Below the pieces are notes generated by a model. That model worked only from the letters and a program-made list of their open reading frames with translations, did no database searches and was not told the origin of the DNA. Below are positions 17,030-25,524 of a DNA stretch of 64,000 nucleotides, in pieces; within the stretch, counting starts at the first letter, position 1, and each line of letters begins with the position of its first letter. The position numbers were made by a program, and so were the translations under genes. The stretch is from Brevundimonas terrae (GTDB lineage Bacteria > Pseudomonadota > Alphaproteobacteria > Caulobacterales > Caulobacteraceae). The DNA lies in NCBI RefSeq assembly GCF_011761985.1, contig NZ_JAASQT010000002.1:186001-250000 (forward strand), read 5' to 3'.

Positions 17030-18076
17030 ATGGTGGCAAAACATAGTGCGGTTCGAGGTGCAGTTCTGGCCGGAGTTCTGGCTGGCGTTGTAGCGATGAC
17101 ATCGGCCTGTGCACCCCATGTACAAACCGCCATGGCACCCCCCGCAGCCTTTGCCGGGCCGATGATTGTCGAGAGCAGCCAAGACTATGGAATGGGCCAT
17201 TTCGTCGTTCAGGACGGGGCGCAACTGCCATTCCGCCGCTGGTCCCCGCAAGGCAGGCCCAAGGCGGTCATCATTGCCCTGCATGGCTTTAGCGACCATT
17301 CGGCGGCGTGGCGTCTGGCCGGTCCGTGGTGGGCCGAGCGCGGTATCGAGGTGTGGGCCTATGACCAGCGCGGCTTTGGCGGTGCCCCCAATAAGGGAGA
17401 ATGGGCCGATCCAGCCCTGAGCCGCGATGACCTGCGGACCGTCAGCGCGCTGGTGCGGGCACAGCGCCCCGATGCCAAGATCGCCATTATGGGTGAAAGC
17501 ATGGGCGGTGCGCTGGGGATTACGGCCTTTGCATCGGATAATCCGCCCGCGGCCGATCGTCTGATCCTGCTGGCCCCGGCGGTATGGGGATGGTCCAGCC
17601 AGAGCATGCTGAACCGTGCGGCATTGTGGGCGGGCGGGCATTTTCTGGGGTCGAGCCGTCTGGAGCCGCCCGCCTTTGCAACCCAGAAAATCCGCGCCAG
17701 CGACAATGTGGTGGAGTTGCTGCGTAACGGACGCGACCCGCGCTTTACCGTCGCCACGCGCATTGACGCGCTGCATGGTCTGGTCGGCCTGATGGAAGAG
17801 GGAGCCGAGGGGCTGGGCCATGTGCGCGTGCCGACCCTTCTGGCCTATGGCGACCACGACAGCGTTGTCCCGCGTCAGGCCATGCAAAAGGCGCTGGAGC
17901 GGGCAGGGCCGCGTGACGGGCTGGTGACGGCCTATTATCCCGACGGCTGGCATATCCTGAACCGTGACCTTGCTGCCGAGGTGATCTTTGCCGATGTCGA
18001 GGCATGGCTGGATGGGCAACCGTTGCCATCACATGCCCCCGCTGTCCTGCCGTCACTGGCGGCTGCGGATAACTGA
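17030..18076 (+). CDS. Alpha/beta hydrolase lipoprotein (lysophospholipase-like)
   Basis: From ATG 17030 the 348-residue product has a signal peptide with lipobox TSAC (Cys27), so it is probably anchored in the envelope. The catalytic triad of the alpha/beta hydrolase fold can be placed at S157 (GESMGG), D275 or D277 (AYGDHDS) and H308 (GWHIL); the oxyanion segment is HGFSDHS. The closest named group is the monoacylglycerol lipase / lysophospholipase (PldB-like) family. The true substrate is unknown. GTG 17027 is an alternative start three bases upstream. Confidence 0.9.
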   Translation: MVAKHSAVRGAVLAGVLAGVVAMTSACAPHVQTAMAPPAAFAGPMIVESSQDYGMGHFVVQDGAQLPFRRWSPQGRPKAVIIALHGFSDHSAAWRLAGPWWAERGIEVWAYDQRGFGGAPNKGEWADPALSRDDLRTVSALVRAQRPDAKIAIMGESMGGALGITAFASDNPPAADRLILLAPAVWGWSSQSMLNRAALWAGGHFLGSSRLEPPAFATQKIRASDNVVELLRNGRDPRFTVATRIDALHGLVGLMEEGAEGLGHVRVPTLLAYGDHDSVVPRQAMQKALERAGPRDGLVTAYYPDGWHILNRDLAAEVIFADVEAWLDGQPLPSHAPAVLPSLAAADN

Positions 18077-18177
18077 TCGGCAGTTACTCAAATATCGTCG
18101 CGATGAACCGCTTGCGGTTATGATTTCCCGAGCGTATGCCTGCGGAACAAAATTCCCTCTTATCTGGGCTTGTAGGC

Positions 18178-19266
18178 ATGATACTTTTTGATTCTCCGAA
18201 TTTCGCGAACCACGAAGGCGTCCATGCCTTCAGTGATGAGAAAACCGGCCTGAAGGCAATTGTTGCAGTGCACTCGACTGCGCGTGGTCCGGCTGTGGGT
18301 GGTACCCGCATGTGGAACTATGCGACGGCAGAAGAGGCTCTGGAGGACGTGCTGCGTCTGTCCAAGGGCATGAGCTACAAGAACGCTATCGCCGATCTGG
18401 AAATGGGCGGCGGCAAGTCGGTCATCATCGGTGATAGCCGCACGCAGAAGTCGCCGGAACTGTTCCAGGCCTTTGCCCGCTTCCTGAACGGTCTGGGCGG
18501 TCACTATTACGCCGCTGAAGACGTTGGCACCTCGGTCGAAGACATCGCCGAAGCCCGCAAGGTCACCGAATATGTTCTGGGCCTGAAAGATGGTCCGGAA
18601 GCCTCGGGCGATCCGAGCCCCGTAACCGCCGAGGGCGTGTTCCGCTCGAACCTGGTTGTTGCACGTCGCCTGTTCGGCAAGTCCGACATGACCGGCCTGA
18701 CCGTTGCCGTACAAGGCGTGGGCCATGTGGGCGCATACCTGTGCGAGAAGCTGCACGCTGCCGGTGCCAAGCTGATCATCACCGACGTCAATCAGGACAA
18801 CCTGAACGCTGTCGCCGCCAAGACCGGTGCCGAGATCGTTTCGCCGGACGCCATCTATGACGTTCAGGCCGACATCTATGCGCCGTGCGCGCTGGGTGCG
18901 ACCCTGAACCCGGAAACCATCAAGCGTCTGAAGGTCAAGGCCATCTGCGGTGCCGCCAACAACCAGCTGGCCACGCCGGCCATCGGTGATGCGCTGCACG
19001 AAATGGGCATCCTGTATTCGCCGGATTACGTCGTGAACGGCGGCGGCATCATCAATGTCGCTTCGGAAATGAACGCCCGCCAGAACGGCACGGCCTATGA
19101 TCCGGCATGGGTCGAGGGCAAGCTGTCGCGTCTGATGGAAACCTTCGAGGAAATCCTCGTTCGCTCCGAGCAGGAAAACCGTCCGACCTACCAGATCGCC
19201 GACGCCATTGCCGAAGAGCGTATCAAGGTTGCGGCCGACAAGAAGGCTGCGGCTCTCAAGGTCTAA
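18178..19266 (+). CDS. Leu/Phe/Val dehydrogenase family (amino acid dehydrogenase)
   Basis: The 362-residue enzyme belongs to the Glu/Leu/Phe/Val dehydrogenase superfamily and reversibly deaminates a branched or aromatic amino acid using NAD+. The N-terminal motif STARGPAVGGTRMW is followed by the catalytic lysines K68 (SYKNA) and K80 (GGGKSV) and by a Rossmann motif VQGVGHVGAYL near 185. ATG 18178 is preferred over 18136 because the family N-terminus aligns at FDSPNFANHEGV, although a ribosome binding site is not obvious for either. Length (about 360) fits leucine dehydrogenase. It is followed by a terminator. Confidence 0.9.
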   Translation: MILFDSPNFANHEGVHAFSDEKTGLKAIVAVHSTARGPAVGGTRMWNYATAEEALEDVLRLSKGMSYKNAIADLEMGGGKSVIIGDSRTQKSPELFQAFARFLNGLGGHYYAAEDVGTSVEDIAEARKVTEYVLGLKDGPEASGDPSPVTAEGVFRSNLVVARRLFGKSDMTGLTVAVQGVGHVGAYLCEKLHAAGAKLIITDVNQDNLNAVAAKTGAEIVSPDAIYDVQADIYAPCALGATLNPETIKRLKVKAICGAANNQLATPAIGDALHEMGILYSPDYVVNGGGIINVASEMNARQNGTAYDPAWVEGKLSRLMETFEEILVRSEQENRPTYQIADAIAEERIKVAADKKAAALKV

Positions 19267-19306
19267 GGCGTGAACCTCTACGGGGTTTAACGTAGATTGC
19301 GGAAAG

Positions 19307-19332
19307 GGCGGCCCGAACGGGTCGCCTTTTTT
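19307..19332 (+). terminator. Intrinsic terminator before the flagellar cluster
   Basis: A 9-bp GC-rich stem with one G-T pair (19307-19315 with 19318-19326) is followed by six Ts. It closes the dehydrogenase gene. Confidence 0.85.
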
Positions 19333-19361
19333 GTTGCCGAAAGACGAATCGGGGGTGCTTC

Positions 19362-19388
19362 TTAATGCTTCTTAACGCGGCGTTTACC
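19362..19388 (+). promoter_or_regulatory. CtrA-like box upstream of fliF
   Basis: The sequence has TTAA at 19362-19365 and 19372-19375, and TTTA at 19383-19386. The last two are exactly 7 bases apart, giving TTAA-N7-TTTA, one base from the CtrA consensus TTAA-N7-TTAA. In Caulobacter the fliF operon is a class II flagellar operon activated by CtrA and repressed by FlbD. The motif is 66 bases before the fliF start. Assignment as a CtrA site is inferred. Confidence 0.55.
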
Positions 19389-19451
19389 AAACACACGGCA
19401 CTTTCTGCCTAGCGGAGCAGTTAGCTTCAGTGTGTCTTATGGGCGGGGCGC

Positions 19452-21095
19452 GTGAGCGGCTTTACGGCAGCAATACAAAAGTTCGGTATCGGGCGTCTGG
19501 CTGCTGTGCTGGGTGTGTCCGCCGGTGTGGCCGCCGTGCTGGTGGCGATCATGCTGCGTGTGGGCCAAGCCCCCGACGCGCTGCTCTATTCCAATCTTGA
19601 TCTGCGCGAGGCCGCCGAAATCGGCGCGGCGCTGGACCAGAGCGGTATCAAATATTCGGCCAAGGGTGATGGCTCGACCATTTTTGTCAGCCGTGACGAT
19701 GTCGGCACCGCCCGCCTGATGCTGGCAGGGCAGGGTCTGGTGACCTCCGGTTCTGTTGGCTACGAAATTTTCGACAACCAGTCGGTACTGGGCCAGACCG
19801 AGTTCCAGCAAAACCTGAACGAACAGCGCGCCCTTCAAGGTGAGCTGTCGCGCACCATTATGTCGATGCGCGGTATCAGCTCGGCCCGCGTCCACATCAC
19901 CATGCCGCGCCGCGAAATGTTCCAGGCCGCAGCGATTGATCCGACCGCAGCCGTGGTTGTCGGCCTGTCGGGCCGTGATCTGACGCCGGACCAAATCCGC
20001 GCCATCCGTAATGTGGTGGCGTCATCGGTGCCGAACCTCAAGCCGGACAAGGTCACTGTGACCGATCAGGCCAACCGTACGCTGGCGGCCGGTTCCGAGG
20101 ATGGCGGCTTTACGACAGCCACTGCCGAGGCCGCCAAGGCCACGACTGAGGCCCAGATGCAGGCCCGCATCAAGGACATTGTCGAAGGTGTTGTCGGTGC
20201 AGGTGCTGCCCGCGTTCAGGTGACGGCCGATATCGACCACACCCGCTCGACAACACAGGAACAGAAGTTCGATCCCGATGGTCAGGTGGTGCGCTCGACC
20301 TCGACCAATGGTTCGCAGTCGCGTGATGCCTCGGGTGTGCCGCTGGGCGGCGTGACGGCGACCAATAATATTCCGGGCGGTGCGGCCCCCGAACAGGTCG
20401 ATCAGGCCTCGACGACGGCGGAAAACACCGAAACCACCAATTTCGAGATTTCAAACACCACCACCACGACGGTTCGCGAACCGGGCGAGGTCAAGCGCCT
20501 GTCGGTGTCGGTGGCTGTGGACGGCAACTATACCCCTGCGGCCAATGGCGAGGGTGCGCCCACCTATGCGGCCCGTTCCGAAGAAGAAGTGGCCCAGATT
20601 CGCGCCCTTGTGGCCGCGGCGGTGGGTATTGATCTGGAACGCGGCGACAAGCTGGAAGTGGTGAATGTCCGCTTCAACCGCGATGCCGAGGCAGCAGCGG
20701 CGGCCAATGGCGGCGAGGGCGGCATGATGTCGAACTTCGCCTTCGACAAGAACGACATCATGCGCGCCGTGGAGCTGGGTATTCTGGCCCTGACGGCGGC
20801 GATGCTGATCTTCTTCGTCCTGCGTCCGTTGCTGAAGACCGCAACAGGCAAGTCGCCCAAGGCGCTGGCCATTGCCGGTGTAACTTCGGTGGACGAGCAA
20901 CTGGTGGGCGGTGTGCTGCCGGGCGCCGGTGGTGCCGCCATGTTGCCCGGACCGACCGAGGTCGAGCAACGCATCGATATTGCCCGCATCGAAGGTCAGG
21001 TGAAGGCGTCCTCAATCAAGAAGGTTGCTGATTTCGTCGAGGCTCATCCCGAGGAATCGACGGCGATCCTTCGCACCTGGTTAAATGAATCCTGA
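19452..21095 (+). CDS. fliF: Flagellar MS-ring protein FliF
   Basis: FliF multimers form the MS-ring of the flagellar basal body in the inner membrane, and are the foundation for the switch complex and export gate. The 547-residue product has transmembrane segments near 24-43 and 440-462, the periplasmic ring-building motifs ([36 protein letters not shown]) and a C-terminal cytoplasmic tail that binds FliG. GTG 19452 is the apparent start. Its stop TGA shares one base with the fliG ATG. It heads a flagellar operon continuing to flbD. Confidence 0.97.
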   Translation: MSGFTAAIQKFGIGRLAAVLGVSAGVAAVLVAIMLRVGQAPDALLYSNLDLREAAEIGAALDQSGIKYSAKGDGSTIFVSRDDVGTARLMLAGQGLVTSGSVGYEIFDNQSVLGQTEFQQNLNEQRALQGELSRTIMSMRGISSARVHITMPRREMFQAAAIDPTAAVVVGLSGRDLTPDQIRAIRNVVASSVPNLKPDKVTVTDQANRTLAAGSEDGGFTTATAEAAKATTEAQMQARIKDIVEGVVGAGAARVQVTADIDHTRSTTQEQKFDPDGQVVRSTSTNGSQSRDASGVPLGGVTATNNIPGGAAPEQVDQASTTAENTETTNFEISNTTTTTVREPGEVKRLSVSVAVDGNYTPAANGEGAPTYAARSEEEVAQIRALVAAAVGIDLERGDKLEVVNVRFNRDAEAAAAANGGEGGMMSNFAFDKNDIMRAVELGILALTAAMLIFFVLRPLLKTATGKSPKALAIAGVTSVDEQLVGGVLPGAGGAAMLPGPTEVEQRIDIARIEGQVKASSIKKVADFVEAHPEESTAILRTWLNES

Positions 21096-22132
21096 TGGCG
21101 GCTCGACTGGTTACAAAAGGCGCGACCATAGAAGACAGTCGCAGATTGACCGGACCGGAAAAGGCCGCGGTCATTCTGCTGTCTCTGGGCGAGGAGCACA
21201 CGGCCCTTTGGGAACGTCTGGAAGAGGACGAGATCAAGGAAGTGTCGCAGGCCATGGCGGGTCTTGGCTCGGTCACGGCGCAGGTCGTCGAGGAAATCCT
21301 CGTCGAATTCGTCTCGGGTCTGGGCGGTAACGGCTCGCTGCTCGGCTCGTTCGACCAGACGCAGCGCCTGCTGGCATCCTTCATGCCGCAGGACCGTGTC
21401 GATGCCCTGATGGAGGAAATCCGTGGTCCTGCCGGTCGCACCATGTGGGACAAGCTGGGCAATGTGAACGAGGCGGTTCTGGCCAACTACCTCAAGAACG
21501 AATACCCGCAGACGGTCGCCGTGGTTCTGTCCAAGGTGAAGCCGGAACATGCGTCGCGTGTTCTGACCTCCCTGCCGGAAGACTTTGCGCTGGAATGCGT
21601 TCAGCGCATGCTGCGTATGGAACCGGTGCAGCGCGACATCCTCGACAAGATCGAGCAGACCTTGCGCAACGAGTTCATGTCGAACCTTGCCCGCACGTCC
21701 AAGCGCGACAGTCATGAACTGATGGCCGAAATCTTCAACAGTTTCGACCGCCAGACCGAGGCCCGCTTCATCGGCGCGCTGGAAGAGCGTAACCGCGATG
21801 CCGCCGAGCGTATCCGCGCCCTGATGTTTGTGTTCGAGGACCTGTCCAAGCTGGATCCGGGCGGGGTGCAAACCCTGTTGCGGGCGGTCGAGAAGGACCA
21901 GCTGGGTCTGGCCCTGAAAGGCGCATCGGACACCCTGCGCGAGATGTTCTTCTCGAACATGTCCGAGCGGGCATCCAAGATCATGCGCGAAGATATGGAA
22001 TCCATGGGGCCGGTGCGTCTGAAAGACGTGGACAGCGCCCAGATGGCGATGGTGCAGGTGGCCAAGGATCTGGCGGCGCGTGGTGAAATCATGCTGGCCG
22101 GCCAGAGTGGCGATGACGAGTTGATCTACTGA
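21095..22132 (+). CDS. fliG: Flagellar motor switch protein FliG
   Basis: FliG is the rotor protein of the C-ring. It binds FliF, FliM and the stator MotA and carries the charged torque helix. The 345-residue product starts with the FliF-binding domain ([18 protein letters not shown]) and has a middle segment with [22 protein letters not shown]. Near the C-terminus is the torque region [26 protein letters not shown] with charged residues. Its ATG overlaps fliF's TGA, and its TGA overlaps the next ATG, so the operon is translationally coupled. Confidence 0.98.
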   Translation: MAARLVTKGATIEDSRRLTGPEKAAVILLSLGEEHTALWERLEEDEIKEVSQAMAGLGSVTAQVVEEILVEFVSGLGGNGSLLGSFDQTQRLLASFMPQDRVDALMEEIRGPAGRTMWDKLGNVNEAVLANYLKNEYPQTVAVVLSKVKPEHASRVLTSLPEDFALECVQRMLRMEPVQRDILDKIEQTLRNEFMSNLARTSKRDSHELMAEIFNSFDRQTEARFIGALEERNRDAAERIRALMFVFEDLSKLDPGGVQTLLRAVEKDQLGLALKGASDTLREMFFSNMSERASKIMREDMESMGPVRLKDVDSAQMAMVQVAKDLAARGEIMLAGQSGDDELIY

Positions 22133-22800
22133 TGAGCGCCCATCACACAGCCCCGCGCCCGTTTGTTTTCGACACCGAGTTCGATGCCGATGGCCGCGTC
22201 GTCCAGCAGTCGGAATGGCAGCCGCCCAAGCGCAGCTATAGCCCCGCCGAGGTCGAGGCCATGCTGGCCGAGGCCCGTCTGGAGGCCCGTCAGCAGGCGC
22301 TGAACGAGGTCGAGGCTCTACGGGCCAATGCCCTGTCGGTCGTGGCGCAAACCATTGCCGAGGCCAGCCACCAGCTTGGTGGTGTGGTCGAGCAGCATCG
22401 TCAGGAATCGGCTGCGCTCAGCATGGCCTGTGCCAAGGCGTTGTCTTCGGCGGCGTTTGACCTGTTCCCGCGCCGCCCGCTGGAAGCGGCCATCGAACAA
22501 CTGGCCGAGGAAATCGATGCCTCGCCGCGTTTGGTGATCCGTGCGCGTGATCTGGATGCCGAAGGGCGTCACCAGATCGAGCAACTGTGCCAGCAGGCCG
22601 GTTTTTCCGGTCTGGTCGTGTTCCGCGATGATGCCAGCCATCCGGCTGCGTTCTCGCTGGAATGGACCGATGGCCGCGCCGGTTTCGATCCGTTCGAGGT
22701 CGAGACGCGCCTGCGCGAGCGTATCGGCACGGTGCTGGATGCGACCCAGAATAATGTTTCCCCCCAAACCTACACGACCACTGACGGGAGTGCCTTCTGA
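22132..22800 (+). CDS. flbE: FliH-like flagellar export regulator (FlbE type)
   Basis: This 222-residue protein occupies the position of FlbE, the FliH counterpart of Caulobacter, which regulates the export ATPase FliI and helps gate flagellar assembly. The sequence is low in conservation: a long central alpha-helical region (AEVEAMLAEARLEARQQALNEVEALRANAL) with coiled-coil character and a C-terminal globular part with PLEAAIEQLAEEIDASPRLVI. The name rests mainly on the conserved order fliF-fliG-flbE-fliN-flbD and on the FliH-like shape. Its stop overlaps the fliN start. Confidence 0.82.
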   Translation: MSAHHTAPRPFVFDTEFDADGRVVQQSEWQPPKRSYSPAEVEAMLAEARLEARQQALNEVEALRANALSVVAQTIAEASHQLGGVVEQHRQESAALSMACAKALSSAAFDLFPRRPLEAAIEQLAEEIDASPRLVIRARDLDAEGRHQIEQLCQQAGFSGLVVFRDDASHPAAFSLEWTDGRAGFDPFEVETRLRERIGTVLDATQNNVSPQTYTTTDGSAF

Positions 22801-23132
22801 TGGCCACTGACGATCTGCCCTTGGAAGAGTTCGGTGAATCCACCGCCCTGAGCCTGCCGGAAGAGGTCGGCGATAAAACCGCTGTCGATCTGGCCACCGT
22901 GTTCGATGTTCCGGTGAACATTTCGGCGGTGCTGGGCAAGGCGAACATGTCGGTGTCGCAACTGCTGAAACTGAACAAGGGATCGGTGTTGGAACTGGAC
23001 CGCAAGGTCGGCGAGGCGATCGATATTTTTGTGAACAACCGTCTGGTCGCGCGCGGCGAGGTGGTGCTGGTCGAGGACCGTCTGGGTGTCACCATGACGG
23101 AAATCATCAAGACCGACGACAAGGGCGCCTGA
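22800..23132 (+). CDS. fliN: Flagellar motor switch protein FliN
   Basis: FliN forms the lower part of the C-ring with FliM and takes part in switching and export. The 110-residue product has the SpoA domain: VPVNISAVLGKANMSVSQLLKLNKGSVLELDRKVGEAIDIFVNNRLVARGEVVL, ending with LGVTMTEII. A short acidic N-terminal extension precedes it. Its ATG overlaps the previous gene's stop, and 32 bases separate it from flbD, which has its own AGAGGAG ribosome binding site. Confidence 0.95.
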   Translation: MATDDLPLEEFGESTALSLPEEVGDKTAVDLATVFDVPVNISAVLGKANMSVSQLLKLNKGSVLELDRKVGEAIDIFVNNRLVARGEVVLVEDRLGVTMTEIIKTDDKGA

Positions 23133-23164
23133 ACGGCGACCGGATGAAAGATTAGAGGAGCCCG

Positions 23165-24574
23165 ATGATGCGTCTACTGGTTGTAGGCCGCCTGAGCGGT
23201 CAGCTGGCAACGGCAGTAAAGATGGCCATGACCCACGGGGCCAAGGTCAGCCACGTCGAACGTGCCGATCAGGCGACCGAGCAACTGCGTCGCGGGCAGG
23301 GTGCCGACCTGCTGATGGTCGATTACCGTATCGACATCGCCAGCCTGATCGCCGCCAACGAGGCCGAGCGCATCCATGTTCCTGTGGTGGCGTGTGGTGT
23401 CGATGCCGATGCCAAGGAAGCCGCTGATGCCATCCGCGCAGGGGCCAAGGAATTCATCCCGCTGCCGCCCGATGCCGAACTGATTGCGGCGGTTCTGTCG
23501 GCGGTGGCCGATGATGAAAAGCCGATGATTTTGGCCGACCCTGCCATGCGCGCCGTGGTGCAACTGGCCGATCAGGTTGCTGCCTCCGAGGCGTCGATCC
23601 TGATTACCGGTGAAAGCGGCGTCGGTAAGGAAGTCATGGCCCGTCACCTGCACACGCGCTCGCGCCGTGCGGACAAGGCCTTTATCAGCGTCAACTGCGC
23701 TGCCATTCCCGACAACCTGCTTGAATCCGAGCTGTTTGGTCACGAGAAGGGTGCGTTTACGGGCGCGGTCGCCCGCCGGATCGGCAAGTTCGAGGAGGCC
23801 GATGGCGGTACGCTGCTGTTGGACGAAATCTCGGAAATGGATGTGCGTCTGCAAGCCAAGCTGCTGCGCGCCATTCAGGAGCGGGTGATTGACCGTGTCG
23901 GCGGATCAAAGCCTGTTCCGGTCAATATCCGCATCATCGCCACGTCCAACCGCGATCTGGCCAAGGCCGTCGCAGAGGGCAGTTTCCGCGAAGACCTGCT
24001 GTACCGCCTGAATGTTGTGAACCTGCGCATCCCGTCGCTGCGGGAACGCCCTGCCGATATTGGCGTGTTGGCGAGCCATTTCATCAAGAAATACGCCGCC
24101 GCCAACGGTGTGCCGGTCAAGCCGATTGCTGCCCCCGCGATCCGCGCCATTACGGGCCATCCGTGGCACGGCAATGTGCGCGAGCTGGAAAACGCCATGC
24201 ACCGCGCGGTGCTGCTGTCGGCGGGTGCTGAAATCGACATTGATGCCATCCGTTTGCCGGATGGACGCCCGCTGTTGGGCGGGGCTGCACCCGCAGCGAC
24301 GGCGACGGCCTATGATCCGGGTGTGGCCGGAACGGCGGCCCAGATGGCCGATGCTGTCACCCGCAGCTTTGTGGGCCAGACCGTGGCCGAGATGGAAAAG
24401 ACCCTGATCCTCGACACGCTGAACCATTGTCTGGGCAACCGTACCCATGCGGCCAATATTCTCGGCATTTCGATCCGCACCTTGCGTAACAAGCTGAATG
24501 AATATGCCGACGACGGCACGGCCATTCCTGCCCCGCAATCGGGTGTCGCCAATGCCTATGGCTCGGCAGGGTAG
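23165..24574 (+). CDS. flbD: Sigma-54-dependent flagellar regulator FlbD
   Basis: FlbD activates late flagellar genes with sigma-54 and represses fliF in Caulobacter. The 469-residue protein has a degenerate receiver domain (starts LLVVGRLSG instead of the usual acidic DD, but D53 in LMVDYRID remains), an AAA+ domain with Walker A GESGVGKE (149-156) and the sigma-54 contact loop GAFTGA (196-201), and a C-terminal Fis-type HTH ([20 protein letters not shown]). A lost acidic pocket agrees with regulation by the partner FliX rather than by phosphorylation. Start may be ATG 23165 or 23168. It is the last gene of the fliF operon before the beta-lactamase insertion. Confidence 0.95.
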   Translation: MMRLLVVGRLSGQLATAVKMAMTHGAKVSHVERADQATEQLRRGQGADLLMVDYRIDIASLIAANEAERIHVPVVACGVDADAKEAADAIRAGAKEFIPLPPDAELIAAVLSAVADDEKPMILADPAMRAVVQLADQVAASEASILITGESGVGKEVMARHLHTRSRRADKAFISVNCAAIPDNLLESELFGHEKGAFTGAVARRIGKFEEADGGTLLLDEISEMDVRLQAKLLRAIQERVIDRVGGSKPVPVNIRIIATSNRDLAKAVAEGSFREDLLYRLNVVNLRIPSLRERPADIGVLASHFIKKYAAANGVPVKPIAAPAIRAITGHPWHGNVRELENAMHRAVLLSAGAEIDIDAIRLPDGRPLLGGAAPAATATAYDPGVAGTAAQMADAVTRSFVGQTVAEMEKTLILDTLNHCLGNRTHAANILGISIRTLRNKLNEYADDGTAIPAPQSGVANAYGSAG

Positions 24575-24578
24575 GTCT

Positions 24579-25466
24579 ATGATGATTATGGATCGTCGGA
24601 CCGTACTGGCCGGAGCAGGCGCATTGTCGTTGTCCGCGTGCAAACCCGCTGCCGCACCTGCCAAGGCAGCGGAACTGACTGTGCCGCTGGATTTGAGCGC
24701 ACTGGAACAGCGTTTCGATGGCCGTATGGGCTTTGCCTTTGCCACCGAAGGCAAGCGCGGTGCATGGCGCGGCGACGAGCGTTTTGTCTATTGCTCGACC
24801 TTCAAAATGTATCTGGCCGCTGCGACGCTGGTGCGCGCACAGACGGGCAGCGAAGACCTTGATCGGGCGATTGCGATCACGCCCGCCGACATGCTGGAAC
24901 ACGCGCCGGTCACCGAAAAGGCGATCGGCAAGACCCTGACAATCACCCAGTTGATGAAGGGCACGGTCGAGGAAAGCGATAATCCGGCGGCCAATATCCT
25001 GATCCGCGAAATGGGCGGACTGGATGCGATGCGCCAGTTCTATCGTGACATTGGCGATGCGACGACGCGGGTGGACCGTATGGAGCCCGAGATGAACCGC
25101 TGGGACGGCGACAAGGATACGATCCTGCCGTCGCAATCGGTGCGCAATCTTGAAAAACTGTTCCTGTCGGAAGCCTCGCCGCTGAAACCGGAATCCAAGC
25201 GGTTACTGCTGGAATGGATGGTGGCCACGCCGACGGGGCAGGGCCGGATGAAGGCCGGTGCCCCATCCGACTGGACCGTCGCGCACAAAACCGGCTCCGG
25301 TGGCTATGGTCCGGTGAATGATATCGGCATCCTCTATCCCGTTGAAGGGGCACCGATTGTTGTGGCCGCCTATTTCCACGGCAGCGCCCAGTCGAGCAAT
25401 GATCAGCGCGAGGCCGCCATCGCCGAGGCAACCCGCCAGATGCTGGTCGTATTGGGGCATGGCTGA
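24579..25466 (+). CDS. Class A beta-lactamase (lipoprotein, Tat-type leader)
   Basis: The 295-residue product has the class A serine beta-lactamase motifs: S73-T-F-K76 (STFK), SDN at 133-135, EPEMN at 169-173 (equivalent to E166/N170) and KTG at 237-239 followed by SGGYG. The N-terminus MMIMDRRTVLAGAG carries a twin-arginine motif and then LSAC (Cys21) as a lipobox, so the enzyme is probably a Tat-exported lipoprotein. The open frame continues upstream, but ATG 24579 with GGGTAGG before it is the natural start. It lies 4 bp after flbD and 58 bp before flhA. Hydrolytic spectrum cannot be inferred from the sequence. Confidence 0.93.
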   Translation: MMIMDRRTVLAGAGALSLSACKPAAAPAKAAELTVPLDLSALEQRFDGRMGFAFATEGKRGAWRGDERFVYCSTFKMYLAAATLVRAQTGSEDLDRAIAITPADMLEHAPVTEKAIGKTLTITQLMKGTVEESDNPAANILIREMGGLDAMRQFYRDIGDATTRVDRMEPEMNRWDGDKDTILPSQSVRNLEKLFLSEASPLKPESKRLLLEWMVATPTGQGRMKAGAPSDWTVAHKTGSGGYGPVNDIGILYPVEGAPIVVAAYFHGSAQSSNDQREAAIAEATRQMLVVLGHG

Positions 25467-25524
25467 CCCTGGCCGAATCCTGTCATCACTGTCCTGATGC
25501 AAAGCTGTAACCCGCAAATCCGCC

